Shown: piece after piece, positions 9,274 to 18,180 of the stretch
How the letters are laid out: each line of letters opens with the position of its first letter
Numbering within the stretch: position 1 is the first letter of the stretch
Source: Acinetobacter zhairuonensis
GTDB taxonomy: Bacteria > Pseudomonadota > Gammaproteobacteria > Pseudomonadales > Moraxellaceae
Assembly (NCBI RefSeq): GCF_022601715.1
Contig: NZ_JAKVIM010000006.1
Coordinates: 62,001-126,000 of the forward strand
Direction of reading: 5' to 3'
DNA length: 64,000 nucleotides
Program-made: the position numbers and the translations under genes
Notes under the pieces: generated by a model
The model's database searches: none
What the model saw: the letters and a program-made list of their open reading frames with translations, nothing else
What the model was told of the DNA's origin: nothing

Positions 9274-9792
9274 ATGAGCTTAAAGAACTTTCCACGTGTG
9301 CAATCTACTGCACTCGACCAAGCCAATTTTGATGGTATACAGTATTTCCCCGAGTGTGGCGGAATTGGCATCTTCATTGGCACAGTACGTAATCATCACG
9401 AAGGTAAAGCCGTCAAAGCCTTGAAATATACGGCTTATGCACCTGTAGCTGAAAAAATGATTCGAGCCATCGAGCAAGAAATCCAAGCCAAATATCAGGT
9501 TTCCTATGTCAGAGTGGTTCACCGCATTGGTGCTTTACATATTGGTGATACCGCGATTATTGCCATGGCTTATGCAGCACATCGCCGAGAAGCTTTTCAA
9601 GCGTGTGAAGAAGCAGTTGAACGGGTCAAACATGAAGTACCTGTATGGAAAGAAGAATTTTATGCAGATGGTAGCAGTCAATATGTAGAAGGCTGCTGTA
9701 TTCGTAAAGACCATGATTATGTGGCAAAAACATCTGATCATTCGCATCACCATGACTGTCAGCATCATCATACGCAATCAGTAGCCGTATAA
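9274..9792 (+). CDS. moaE: Molybdopterin synthase catalytic subunit with His-rich tail
   Basis: Partner of MoaD; transfers two sulfur atoms to precursor Z to form molybdopterin. The core is recognisable from the segment FIGTVRNHHEGK near residue 35, the YTAYAP-type region near 55, the HRIG motif near 90 and KEEFYADG near 125. At 172 aa it is longer than the usual 140-155 aa because of a C-terminal extension, about residues 150-170, rich in His (HSHHHDCQHHH). The tail resembles metal-binding His stretches; whether it has a function is unknown. The next gene begins 24 bases downstream. Confidence 0.94.
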   Translation: MSLKNFPRVQSTALDQANFDGIQYFPECGGIGIFIGTVRNHHEGKAVKALKYTAYAPVAEKMIRAIEQEIQAKYQVSYVRVVHRIGALHIGDTAIIAMAYAAHRREAFQACEEAVERVKHEVPVWKEEFYADGSSQYVEGCCIRKDHDYVAKTSDHSHHHDCQHHHTQSVAV

Positions 9793-9816
9793 AAAATAGA
9801 GTTATAGGAATCAGCA

Positions 9817-10740
9817 ATGAAAAATGTAGGCATGAAAGCCGAAAGTTATCGAACAGCCGTGGCAACAGGCATTTTACATGCGCCTGCTCATTGCATTGAA
9901 TTACTGCGTAATGGCAATACCGAAAAGGGCGATGCACTGAAAACGGCTCGTATTGCGGGCATTATGGCTGCAAAACGGACCGATGAACTGATTCCTTTGT
10001 GCCATCCTTTACCAATTTACCGTGCAGATGTGGAATATGAACTGTTTGAGCAACATGTCCTGATCACCGCCACTGTAGAAACCATTGGACCTACAGGGGT
10101 AGAAATGGAGGCATTAACTGCTGTTAGTTTGGCAGGTTTAACTTTATATGACATGCTCAAACCACATTGTGAACCTGAAGACTTGTGCTTAGATCAGTGT
10201 AAATTGGCACAAAAAAAAGGCGGGAAATCGCACTATACTCGTGCTTTAAAAGATGCCATTCCAGCATCCATCATTGTACTTTCCGATACAGTAGCAGCAG
10301 GGAAGAAGCCTGATACTGCGGGATTGAATGTACTCGATATTTTAAAAGAGGCAAATTTTAAAGATATTGCTTATCAAGTCATTCCTGATAGTCCTGAACA
10401 GTTATTGGCATTAATCGAACAACAGAAAAATTATTATCCACTGATTTTGACAGTTGGCGGAACGGGGCTTGGACCCAAAGATCTGACTGTAGAAACCTTA
10501 CAACCCTTGATAAAACGTGAAATTCCAGGACTGATGGAAGCATCCAGAAGTTTTGGACAAAAACGCACACCCTATGCGGCATTGAGCCGTGGTGTTGCGG
10601 GTTATATTGATCAGAGTTTGGTGATTACCTTACCGGGAAGCCGTCAAGGAGCAAAAGAGTCACTGATTGCGATTCAACCCGCATTAATCCATCTTTTTGA
10701 TGTCCAAAAAAATATTCCGCATGCTGGAGGATACCAATAA
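9817..10740 (+). CDS. moaCB: MoaC-MoaB fusion: cyclic pyranopterin synthase plus molybdopterin adenylyltransferase-type domain
   Basis: Two cofactor-synthesis enzymes in one 307-residue chain. Residues 1 to about 150 are MoaC, with its active-site segment KRTDELIPLCHPLP near residue 54, which rearranges cyclo-GTP into cyclic pyranopterin monophosphate. From about residue 155 to the end is a MoaB/MogA domain with the TVGGTGLGPKDLT motif near 210, which adenylates molybdopterin before metal insertion. The fusion is known from other proteobacteria as a bifunctional MoaCB. The TAA stop shares its last A with the moeA ATG, so translation is coupled. Confidence 0.93.
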   Translation: MKNVGMKAESYRTAVATGILHAPAHCIELLRNGNTEKGDALKTARIAGIMAAKRTDELIPLCHPLPIYRADVEYELFEQHVLITATVETIGPTGVEMEALTAVSLAGLTLYDMLKPHCEPEDLCLDQCKLAQKKGGKSHYTRALKDAIPASIIVLSDTVAAGKKPDTAGLNVLDILKEANFKDIAYQVIPDSPEQLLALIEQQKNYYPLILTVGGTGLGPKDLTVETLQPLIKREIPGLMEASRSFGQKRTPYAALSRGVAGYIDQSLVITLPGSRQGAKESLIAIQPALIHLFDVQKNIPHAGGYQ

Positions 10741-11966
10741 TGTCAGGATGTGGTGCAGAAAAAGGCTTGATCAGTGTTGACCAAGCTTTGGCGAAGATAA
10801 TTGAAACTGTAAAGCCTTTGGCGAGTGATAAAATTTCGCTACAACACGCACTACATCACTATCTGACAACTGACATTTATTCTGAAATAGATTTGCCCTT
10901 GTTTAGCCAAAGCGCTGTTGATGGTTATGCGCTATGTAGCCATGAACCTATCTTAGCTGATGCACAATTTGAATTGGTGGGTGAAATACGTGCAGGACAA
11001 GACCAGAACACACAACTAGCACAAGGGCAGGCATTGCGTATTTTTACGGGTGCCAAAACTCCTGAAGGAACAACCACTGTTGCACGACAAGAAATCGTGA
11101 CGGTTTTAGGGTCAAATCAAATCCAGATCGAATCAAATTTGGCAGCCCATGCAGATATTCGAGATGTCGGTGAAGAACTGTGTAAAGGACAACTGTTGGC
11201 AAATAAAGGGCAGCATTTAACTGTTGGTGCAATCGCAGCACTCAGTATGGCTGGTGTTTCAGAGGTCGAAGTTTACCGTTATCCACGTGTAGCTGTAGTC
11301 ATTACAGGCGACGAAGTTGCTCAAAATTTAGATGATTTTGCAGCAGGCATGATTTTCGATGCCAATGCACCACTCATACAGGCATGGTTTGCAGAACGTC
11401 AACAACAGGTTCAAATTTTCCATGTAGCCGACACAGAGTCTGCTGTGGTACAACTCATTCAACAATTAAAATATGAATATGATGTGATTCTGACAACGGG
11501 TGGAGTCTCGGTCGGGGATTATGACTTTGTCCGCCCTGTTGCTTTAGCTCAAGGTTTTCAGCAAATCTTCTGGAAGGTCAAACAAAAACCTGGCAAGCCG
11601 ATGTTATTTGCTGAATTTCAACGTTCACCTGAAGAATCTTGTTATCTGTTAGGACTTCCGGGTAATCCTGCCGCGGTATTTGTTGGTATGCAGGTTTATA
11701 CCTCAATATTGCTTCAGGCACTGCAAGGTCAAGCACAGTTACCGAATTGGTTTACAGCGACACTGACTCAACCCATGAAAAGTGATGCCAGAGAGCGCTT
11801 TTTAAGAATGTATGCACATTTTGAGCAAGGGCAGTTAAGTGTCAAAAATCTATCGAAACAACAATCGCATATGTTAAGTAATTTGATGCAGGCCAATTGT
11901 TTGGTACGTATCCCTGATAATCAGGTACTGGAAGAGGGTTCTGTTATACAAGGACTCTTTATTTAA
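10740..11966 (+). CDS. moeA: Molybdopterin molybdotransferase
   Basis: Inserts molybdate into adenylated molybdopterin. The 408-aa protein shows the MoeA order: N-terminal domain with the conserved FSQSAVDGYAL motif near residue 57, the MPT-binding domain with TTGGVSVGDYDF near 256 and GLPGNPAAVF near 307, then the C-terminal barrel. Its start overlaps the end of moaCB by one base. Together with mobA, moaA, moaD, moaE and moaCB this nearly completes the pathway; only moeB-type activation of MoaD is missing locally. Confidence 0.95.
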   Translation: MSGCGAEKGLISVDQALAKIIETVKPLASDKISLQHALHHYLTTDIYSEIDLPLFSQSAVDGYALCSHEPILADAQFELVGEIRAGQDQNTQLAQGQALRIFTGAKTPEGTTTVARQEIVTVLGSNQIQIESNLAAHADIRDVGEELCKGQLLANKGQHLTVGAIAALSMAGVSEVEVYRYPRVAVVITGDEVAQNLDDFAAGMIFDANAPLIQAWFAERQQQVQIFHVADTESAVVQLIQQLKYEYDVILTTGGVSVGDYDFVRPVALAQGFQQIFWKVKQKPGKPMLFAEFQRSPEESCYLLGLPGNPAAVFVGMQVYTSILLQALQGQAQLPNWFTATLTQPMKSDARERFLRMYAHFEQGQLSVKNLSKQQSHMLSNLMQANCLVRIPDNQVLEEGSVIQGLFI

Positions 11967-12009
11967 AACGGGATCTGTTATTTGGAGTAGGGTTAAACAT
12001 GGTGAGGAA

Positions 12010-12774
12010 ATGAAAGTTGTAAATGCAGTCATGCTTGGAATCACAACACTTTTGACAGCAACGGTACAAGCTGGAACTGTAAAAGTCTATGCGGCTGCAA
12101 GCTTAAGCAATGCCTTAACCGACATTTCAAAACTCTACCAAACGCAATATCCTCAAACTAAGGTTGTTCCTGTTTTTGCCGCATCATCGGCTTTAGCCAA
12201 ACAGATCGAAGCGGGTGCCACTAGTGATATTTATTTTTCTGCTGACTTCGACTGGATGGATTATTTGGTTAAAAAGAAGAAAATCAACCGTATGCAGGTA
12301 CAACCCTTTTTATTAAATCAATTGGTTGTAGTAAGCCCAATTCAAATGAATATTCCATTTCAAGCCAAACCACAATTTAATTTTGCAGGCTCATTTCAGG
12401 GACATCTGTGTACAGGTCAAATGGAATCTGTACCGGCAGGGAAATATGCCAAACAAAGTTTGATTAAACTGGGCTGGCTGGATGATTTAAAAGGCAGAAT
12501 CGTGGGAACGGATGATGTCCGTGCAACACTGGCTTTTGTAGAGCGCGGAGAATGTTCCGTGGGAATTGTCTACAAGACCGATGCCTTAATCAGTCAAAAA
12601 GTCAAAATCATCGGAACTTTTTCAGCGAATACCCATCAGCCGATTATCTATCCAATGGCTTTAACGCTACAAGGGATGAGCAATAAAGAGGCGATACAGT
12701 TTGAACGCTATGTGCGTACAAACAGCAAAGCTAAACAGGTTTTTCAACGTTATGGTTTTGTGTTGAAGCAATAG
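12010..12774 (+). CDS. modA: Molybdate ABC transporter, periplasmic binding protein
   Basis: Captures molybdate in the periplasm for ModBC. Residues 1-21 form a signal peptide ending in VQAG, followed by the ModA opening VYAAASLSNALTDI and the ASSALAKQIEAGA region that forms the oxyanion site. Length (254 aa) is normal. GTGAGG lies just before the ATG. The gene is 43 bases after moeA and 10 bases before modB. I looked for a ModE operator between moeA and modA and found none that I trust, so regulation is probably with the upstream cluster. Confidence 0.94.
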   Translation: MKVVNAVMLGITTLLTATVQAGTVKVYAAASLSNALTDISKLYQTQYPQTKVVPVFAASSALAKQIEAGATSDIYFSADFDWMDYLVKKKKINRMQVQPFLLNQLVVVSPIQMNIPFQAKPQFNFAGSFQGHLCTGQMESVPAGKYAKQSLIKLGWLDDLKGRIVGTDDVRATLAFVERGECSVGIVYKTDALISQKVKIIGTFSANTHQPIIYPMALTLQGMSNKEAIQFERYVRTNSKAKQVFQRYGFVLKQ

Positions 12775-12784
12775 GACAAACGCT

Positions 12785-13468
12785 ATGTTAAGTCCAGAAG
12801 AACTCAGTGCATTATACCTCTCGGCTAAAGTGGCACTGTTTGCTACAGTCATGAGCTTGCCATTCGCAATTGCTCTGGCATGGGTACTGGCACGTTACGA
12901 GTTCCGACTTAAATTCTTAGTCGAAGCTGTTTTACAAATGCCTATGGTATTACCCCCAGTCGTTTTGGGCTATTTACTGTTGGTACTATTTGGTCAGCAG
13001 GGTTGGATTGGACGTTATTTGAATCAACTTGGAATACAGGTCGCGTTTAATTGGAAAGGGGCTGTCCTCGCATCTATGATTGTCGCATTTCCGCTGATGG
13101 TGCAGCCAATCCGATTGTCTTTTCAACTGATTAACCAACAATTGGAACACGTCGCAGCTACCTTAGGTGCAAACCCAATTCGGGTGTTTTGCAGTATCAG
13201 TTTGCCACTGGCAATTCCTGGCATCATCATTGGGAGTATTTTGTGCTTTAGCAGAAGCTTGGGGGAATTTGGCGCGACTATCACCTTTGTTGGAAATATT
13301 CCTGATGAAACCCGTACCGTCCCCATCGCCATTTACTCCTTTCTACAGCAACCAAATGGCGAAGAGATGGCGATGCGTCTGGTAATGTTATCGCTGTTAC
13401 TGGCGTTTGGTGCTTTAATTGCGAATTATGTCATTTTACAGAAGTACCAAAAGCGACTTGGGGGTTAG
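12785..13468 (+). CDS. modB: Molybdate ABC transporter permease
   Basis: Inner-membrane channel of the molybdate importer, 227 aa with about five hydrophobic helices. The segment EHVAATLGANPIRVF near residue 119 is the ABC-permease EAA loop that contacts the ATPase. The C-terminal region with SLGEFGATITFVGN is typical of ModB. modC begins 3 bases after its stop, so the two are translationally linked. Confidence 0.94.
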   Translation: MLSPEELSALYLSAKVALFATVMSLPFAIALAWVLARYEFRLKFLVEAVLQMPMVLPPVVLGYLLLVLFGQQGWIGRYLNQLGIQVAFNWKGAVLASMIVAFPLMVQPIRLSFQLINQQLEHVAATLGANPIRVFCSISLPLAIPGIIIGSILCFSRSLGEFGATITFVGNIPDETRTVPIAIYSFLQQPNGEEMAMRLVMLSLLLAFGALIANYVILQKYQKRLGG

Positions 13469-13471
13469 GGT

Positions 13472-14110
13472 ATGTTGAACTGTAACTTCCATTACCAGCG
13501 CGGTGAGTTTAATCTGCATATTCAGCTAGAAATGCAGCAACAGATTTTAGGCATTGTCGGTGCATCGGGGAGTGGTAAAACCACTTTTTTAAAAAATCTT
13601 GCGGGTTTACTTAAACCTAAGTCAGGCAGTATTCGCCTTGATCAACATTATCTATTCGACTCTACACAAAATATTCATCTTGCTCCCCATCAGCGGCATG
13701 TCGCCTTGGTGTTCCAGCAAGCCTTATTATTTCCACATTTAAATGTTCAGCAAAACTTGAAATATGCTGAAAAACTAAAAAATACATCGCAAATCAAGTT
13801 TCATTATGAGCAAATCATTCAACTCTTAGAATTAGAAAAACTGATTCAACGTAAAGCACACCAGCTTTCAGGTGGGGAGGCACAGCGCGTCTGTTTAGGG
13901 CGAGCATTATTGTCTTCTCCGCATTTATTATTGTTGGATGAACCGCTTACAGGTTTAGACATTCAGCTTAAACAGCAAATTTTACCCTTCTTAAAACGCA
14001 TTAAAGAGGAACTCAATTTGCCCATGATATATGTCACCCATCATATTGAAGAATTAGAAAGTTTGGATGCGAAAATCTTAACCATGCAAGCAGGGCAATT
14101 AGTAGGCTAA
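13472..14110 (+). CDS. modC: Molybdate ABC transporter ATPase, short form lacking the Mop/TOBE domain
   Basis: Powers molybdate import. Walker A GASGSGKTT near residue 30, signature LSGGEAQRV near 130 and Walker B LLLLDEPLTGLD near 150, followed by the TH-H switch His. It is 212 aa, whereas E. coli ModC is about 350 aa; the C-terminal molybdate-binding Mop/TOBE module is absent, and no downstream reading frame supplies it. The ATPase core is complete, so this is probably a working short form and not a pseudogene, but it would lack the trans-inhibition that the extra domain can provide. It ends the plus-strand cluster. Confidence 0.92.
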   Translation: MLNCNFHYQRGEFNLHIQLEMQQQILGIVGASGSGKTTFLKNLAGLLKPKSGSIRLDQHYLFDSTQNIHLAPHQRHVALVFQQALLFPHLNVQQNLKYAEKLKNTSQIKFHYEQIIQLLELEKLIQRKAHQLSGGEAQRVCLGRALLSSPHLLLLDEPLTGLDIQLKQQILPFLKRIKEELNLPMIYVTHHIEELESLDAKILTMQAGQLVG

Positions 14111-14180
14111 AGCTTTAGAAAATACATACAATCACAGAAAAAGATAGAATTTGATATTGGAGATCGTATGAAAAAAGGCG

Positions 14181-15116
14181 ATGATATATGCCTATTTCAA
14201 CAAGAACAGGATTCCTAATTTAGTGTTTGAACTTGACGGTAAACTTCTCAGCATTTTTGTGTATGTATACAAATTCAAAAGTGTATCAATTGCAGCAGAA
14301 CAACTCTGTATGAGTCAACCCGCAGTCAGTAATAGCTTAAATCGAATCCGTCAACATTATAACGATCCACTCTTTTTACGTATTGGCAATGAAATGATGC
14401 CTACGGAACTCTCCAAGCAGTTATTTCCATTGGTGAGCGAAGCATTAAACCGTATTGAATTAATTAATAATTTCACCATCGATTTTGATGAAATGAATTC
14501 GCATCAGCAATTTAACATTGCCATGACTGATGTCTCACATTTGGTGTTATTACCGAAGATGTCTCAATACTTAAAGCAGCATGCACCGCATGTGAGACTG
14601 AATGTACGTCCCATTACTTCTGAAACCAGTTATCAAATGGCGAATGGTGAAATTGACCTTGCCATTGGTTTCTTACCGCATATGGAAAATGGTTTCTATC
14701 AACAATTATTATTTGAACAATATTATGTGGTGATTGCGGCAAAAAATCACCCGCGCTTAACCCCGAATCATTTGACGATTGAACAGTATTTGGCTGAACC
14801 ACATATCGATATTGATGCAGGCATTGGTCATTATCATATTGAAAATGAACTTTTAAAGTTAGACTTAAAACGCGATATTATTATGCGCTTACCCAGCTAC
14901 TTAGGTGTAGGTTTGGTGGTGCAGGAATCTGATGCGATTGCCACTGTGCCTTATTATTTAAGTGAAGTATTGTTGTCACGCGGTAATTTGCAGATTTTTA
15001 ATGCCCCAATTTCATTCCCAACTTATAGTGTGAAGCAGTTCTGGCATATGTCGTGCCATCATAAAACTAGCCATCAATGGCTAAGACAAATGTGTCATGA
15101 GATTTTAGCGCGATAA
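14181..15116 (+). CDS. LysR family transcriptional regulator
   Basis: A 311-aa regulator with an N-terminal winged helix (SVSIAAEQLCMSQPAVSNSLNRIR, about residues 36-60) and a substrate-binding domain typical of the NahR/LeuO branch. Start is unclear: the ATG at 14181 adds an unusual N-terminal tail, and a GTG at 14223 (VFELDGKLL) gives a more usual LysR length; neither has a strong ribosome site. It follows modC by 70 bases in the same direction, yet the gap and its own terminator downstream suggest a separate unit. Its target is not evident from context; control of the nitrate-molybdenum genes is possible but unproven. Confidence 0.88.
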   Translation: MIYAYFNKNRIPNLVFELDGKLLSIFVYVYKFKSVSIAAEQLCMSQPAVSNSLNRIRQHYNDPLFLRIGNEMMPTELSKQLFPLVSEALNRIELINNFTIDFDEMNSHQQFNIAMTDVSHLVLLPKMSQYLKQHAPHVRLNVRPITSETSYQMANGEIDLAIGFLPHMENGFYQQLLFEQYYVVIAAKNHPRLTPNHLTIEQYLAEPHIDIDAGIGHYHIENELLKLDLKRDIIMRLPSYLGVGLVVQESDAIATVPYYLSEVLLSRGNLQIFNAPISFPTYSVKQFWHMSCHHKTSHQWLRQMCHEILAR

Positions 15117-15150
15117 ACTGAAAGACATAGATGCTTAAAACACATAAAGT

Positions 15151-15177
15151 AAAAGGAGATCATCAGGTCTCCTTTTT
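15151..15177 (+). terminator. Intrinsic terminator of the LysR gene
   Basis: A perfect 9-bp stem AAAAGGAGA/TCTCCTTTT with an 8-base loop, followed by a short T run, lies 34 bases after the LysR stop. Confidence 0.85.
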
Positions 15178-15260
15178 AATGTGTTTTTTTCAACGGTCAT
15201 CTACGGCTTAAATCATCCATCTGAGATTGGTCGATCAGATAAATTTTATAGCTGTCGCAT

Positions 15261-15422
15261 TTAAGGCATAAATGCTGAATCGGCGTTTACAACAAAGATC
15301 ACACATACACAGAAAAATGCACAATATAAGAAAAACCAAAGAATCATGCGTTTAAAAGCTTTGTCTGAAATAGAGCTGTCCGCATATTTTTCAGGTTTTT
15401 TTGAACCTTGATCATCATTCAT
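15261..15422 (-). CDS. Putative 53-residue single-pass membrane protein
   Basis: This reading frame is too short for most gene finders. It encodes a charged, soluble N-terminus (MNDDQGSKKPEKYADS), then one strongly hydrophobic segment at about residues 27-46 (begins ILWFFLYC), then a short polar end. The Lys/Arg cluster before the helix predicts the N-terminus stays in the cytoplasm. A GTGAG lies about 7 bases before the ATG on the minus strand. It sits alone in the 517-base gap between a plus-strand LysR gene and a minus-strand crotonase. I do not recognise a family. The rest of the gap (15423-15633) is AT-rich, with one inverted repeat ATAACAG/CTGTTAT at 15507-15540. Confidence 0.55.
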   Translation of the reverse strand: MNDDQGSKKPEKYADSSISDKAFKRMILWFFLYCAFFCVCVIFVVNADSAFMP

Positions 15423-15633
15423 TACAAAACTCACTCTGTTATGGTCTGTAATGATTATGCAGCGACACAGGCAATCTCAGTAGATACACTTTTGAACTAA
15501 AAAACTATAACAGGAGATTCATCTATACTCTATCTGTTATGTTTTTTGACGAGCAATCCATGTTGCTTATTTTAATTTTATATTAAATATAAATATTTTA
15601 TAATTTGAAAAGTTATATAACAACAATACCTGT

Positions 15634-16422
15634 TTATTTGCCTTTAAACATAGGGTTGCGTTTTTCAATCATTGCCATGACACCTTCATGTGCGTCTTCT
15701 GATTGAAATAATGCAGGCAAATATGAACCTAAATTTTGCAACGCTTGAGCTGATCCTTTTAAATTCGCTTCCTGTGCAGATTGAATCAAAGCTTGGACAG
15801 CCAAAGGCGCTGCATTGCAAATCTCTTGGGCAATTTGAACAGCACGAGTGAACTGCTTACCGCGAATTACACTTTCGGAAATCAGATTTAAATCTAATGC
15901 TGTGGCAGATGTAAAGCTTTTACCCGTCAACAAATAAGGCATGGCTTTTTGCCAGCCAGCTGCTTGAATAAAGCGTACGGTTGCACCGCCAAATGGCATA
16001 ATGCCGCGCTGAACCTCCATTTGCGCAAATTTGGCATCTTCACTGGCAATCACAACATCGGCATTTAACATCAGTTCAATACCCGCAGTAAAACAGGTGC
16101 CTTGAATTGCAACCACAACAGGTTTAGTTCTTGGTTTACCACTCACTCCCCAAGGGTCAATTTGATCTGAACTAAAGTTAAAAATCCCTTGCGCTAATTT
16201 ATCTTGAAGTTCAAGCAAATCTAGTCCTGCAGTAAAATGTTCGCCATGCGCAAAAATGACTGCACAACGTAAAGCTGAATCAGCTTCGTAGTCGGTCAAG
16301 GCTTGTGATAACGCTAAAATCATGTGGCTATCAAAAGCATTTCTTTTACTGACCCGATCTAAACCAATAAGTAAAAGATGATCTTGAACTTCACGACTCA
16401 CACTTCCATTCACTTTATTCAT
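15634..16422 (-). CDS. Enoyl-CoA hydratase/isomerase (crotonase) family protein
   Basis: A 262-aa crotonase-fold enzyme that would act on an acyl-CoA. The oxyanion-hole segments are visible: HGEHFTAGLDLLEL near residue 58 and QGTCFTAGIELML near 106. The usual catalytic Glu pair of enoyl-CoA hydratase is not clearly conserved, so isomerase, hydrolase or another crotonase activity is possible. The start is taken at the ATG at 16422, because AGGAG on the minus strand lies 7 bases upstream; an in-frame ATG 36 bases further upstream has no such site. It is separated from the porin gene by 246 bases that include the porin terminator, so it is probably a single-gene unit. Confidence 0.88.
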   Translation of the reverse strand: MNKVNGSVSREVQDHLLLIGLDRVSKRNAFDSHMILALSQALTDYEADSALRCAVIFAHGEHFTAGLDLLELQDKLAQGIFNFSSDQIDPWGVSGKPRTKPVVVAIQGTCFTAGIELMLNADVVIASEDAKFAQMEVQRGIMPFGGATVRFIQAAGWQKAMPYLLTGKSFTSATALDLNLISESVIRGKQFTRAVQIAQEICNAAPLAVQALIQSAQEANLKGSAQALQNLGSYLPALFQSEDAHEGVMAMIEKRNPMFKGK

Positions 16423-16670
16423 TATTGCACTCCTTATTATTTTGTTGAGTGGACTCACTTATTATGGAATGACTCTTTCGAAAAATAAAAGCAGAGAACT
16501 GTAGCCAAATAATATAGTCCTGCTACACAGAAAAGTATGAAACAGATATAAGCTTATATTTGTTGAGGCTTTATAGTTTTGAATGGGGCGGTTTTGGTGA
16601 TGCTTAAATCAACGGAACGCTGATTTGAGTTATTTGGTCGTTCTATAAGCCACTCTAAAATTATATTAAA

Positions 16671-16696
16671 ATGCGGTCAGTCTAAGCTGACCGCAT
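16671..16696 (-). terminator. Intrinsic terminator of the porin gene
   Basis: A perfect 10-bp stem ATGCGGTCAG/CTGACCGCAT with a 6-base loop lies just after the porin stop; on the minus strand it is followed by TTTTAAT. Confidence 0.85.
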
Positions 16697-16704
16697 ATAA
16701 ACCT

Positions 16705-17832
16705 TTAAAAATTAAAGGCAAAATTAAGATAAAGCAATTGCTTCCAGTCTGTATCTTGCGAATCTGCAAAAGCATTCATATCACCGCCAATAAAGGCATC
16801 ATTTTTTGCCCACATATACTCGGCATTGACTCGCAATTGTTTATAGTCAAACTGAAGTCCAGCAATATTGCGATAGGAATTTGGCATGTTGTCTTTTTTC
16901 AAAAGACCACTCAGCACGACATAAGGGCGGAAACCCGTCAGGCTTTGAAATTGATCAGGAATCCGATAGCCCATATCCGCCACATAATAGTAGGACTTGT
17001 TGGCAAGATTATATTCAGAATCAAATGAACCTAAAGTCGAGTAATTTAAATCATCTTGAGCATTATCAATCTGTTGATAGCCAAAGGTTAGAGTTGAATC
17101 AAACTGATCTTTTGTGGTTTTGGCAAAGATATTACCATTCAAACGTGAACCCGTTTTATTGGTATTTTGATTGTCTAGCTGCGAATACCAGAGTGAACTC
17201 CCGACTTTATAGTCTAAGTCTGCATTTTTATGTTGATAACTGTATTTACCAAACAGCATATGTTGTTCTTTAATACGCGTAGTATCGAGGGAGCTGCCTT
17301 TAACGAAATTGGCACTATAGCGAGAAGCATCCTGACTCGTACCAATATAGTTGCCACCATCCCCAGGGAAATAGCCAATACTCAGTGCATGTTGTTGTAT
17401 TTGGTGATCATAACGGAAGCCTAAATTATGTGTATCTTGCATACCGAGGGTATACATCATACTTTCATAATAACTTCTGTCCCAATAAGTATCGGCACCG
17501 AAAGGAATGGGCTGTAAGCCAACCGTAAGTAACTTACTCGGATCAAATTGATAAGAAAAATAGGCATCTGACAACACTGTAAAATCGCATAATTCATCAA
17601 ATTGGTAACAACGAGCAGTCACAGCGCCAGACCATTGATCCTTTTGATAATTGAAATACAAAGTCAGATCGTTAAATTTAGCTTTGCTTTTTTCAGTGTC
17701 AGCATATTCTTTATATTGATAGTTGCTATTGACCACCCCAGAGAATTTGAAATTTGCCTCATCAGCCAAGGCAAGTGGTGAATAAAAATAGAAAATAGGT
17801 AAACTCGTAAGAGCAGCATATTTTTTAAGCAT
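16705..17832 (-). CDS. Outer-membrane porin, DcaP/phosphate-selective-porin-like beta-barrel
   Basis: A 375-aa protein with a signal peptide ending ALADE, then a chain dominated by alternating aromatic and polar strands (for example GVVNSNYQYKEY, DLTLYFNYQ) and a C-terminal Phe (LNFAFNF), which is the hallmark of an outer-membrane barrel recognised by BamA. There is no obvious TonB box or plug, so it is a diffusion porin. I chose the ATG at 17832 because GAGGAAAC lies just upstream and the signal peptide starts there; an earlier in-frame start would add 14 unlikely residues. No transport partner is adjacent, so the substrate is unknown. A perfect 26-base hairpin terminator follows. Confidence 0.82.
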   Translation of the reverse strand: MLKKYAALTSLPIFYFYSPLALADEANFKFSGVVNSNYQYKEYADTEKSKAKFNDLTLYFNYQKDQWSGAVTARCYQFDELCDFTVLSDAYFSYQFDPSKLLTVGLQPIPFGADTYWDRSYYESMMYTLGMQDTHNLGFRYDHQIQQHALSIGYFPGDGGNYIGTSQDASRYSANFVKGSSLDTTRIKEQHMLFGKYSYQHKNADLDYKVGSSLWYSQLDNQNTNKTGSRLNGNIFAKTTKDQFDSTLTFGYQQIDNAQDDLNYSTLGSFDSEYNLANKSYYYVADMGYRIPDQFQSLTGFRPYVVLSGLLKKDNMPNSYRNIAGLQFDYKQLRVNAEYMWAKNDAFIGGDMNAFADSQDTDWKQLLYLNFAFNF

Positions 17833-18122
17833 GTAAGTTTCCTCAACAAGATTAAAAAAGAATAGATAAAGCAAGTGTTATAGAAATGAACTGATGCTGA
17901 AAATTCGTTATGGCTTTAAAACAGAAAGATGTAAAAATAGAAAAGTAAACTATTACATCGGAGATTTTAAAAATTAAAATCGAAGAGAAATAAAGAATTG
18001 AAAATCAAAATGCATACAGAAATGATCGTACATGACACTCACAATAAACTAGCGAGCGAGTAAGTTAATCAAAAATAATTAATTTTTCAAATTTACAGTC
18101 AAATTTAGGCTGTTCAGTAACA
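17833..18122. other. Gap between porin and aspA
   Basis: About 290 AT-rich bases upstream of the porin gene. It must contain the porin promoter on the minus strand. No convincing reading frame or repeated element is visible. Confidence 0.4.
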
Positions 18123-18153
18123 AAAAAGGAACTTAATGACTAAGTTCCTTTTT
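18123..18153 (-). terminator. Intrinsic terminator of aspA
   Basis: A perfect 13-bp stem AAAAAGGAACTTA/TAAGTTCCTTTTT with a 5-base loop lies 28 bases after the aspA stop; on the minus strand the stem ends in a T run. Confidence 0.9.
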
Positions 18154-18180
18154 CAAATCTTAAATTACTAAATCAGATGC

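Noticed and set aside
13472-14110. modC as a pseudogene
   Set aside because: All ATPase motifs are intact, there is a clean stop, and no remnant of a Mop domain follows. A short form is more likely.
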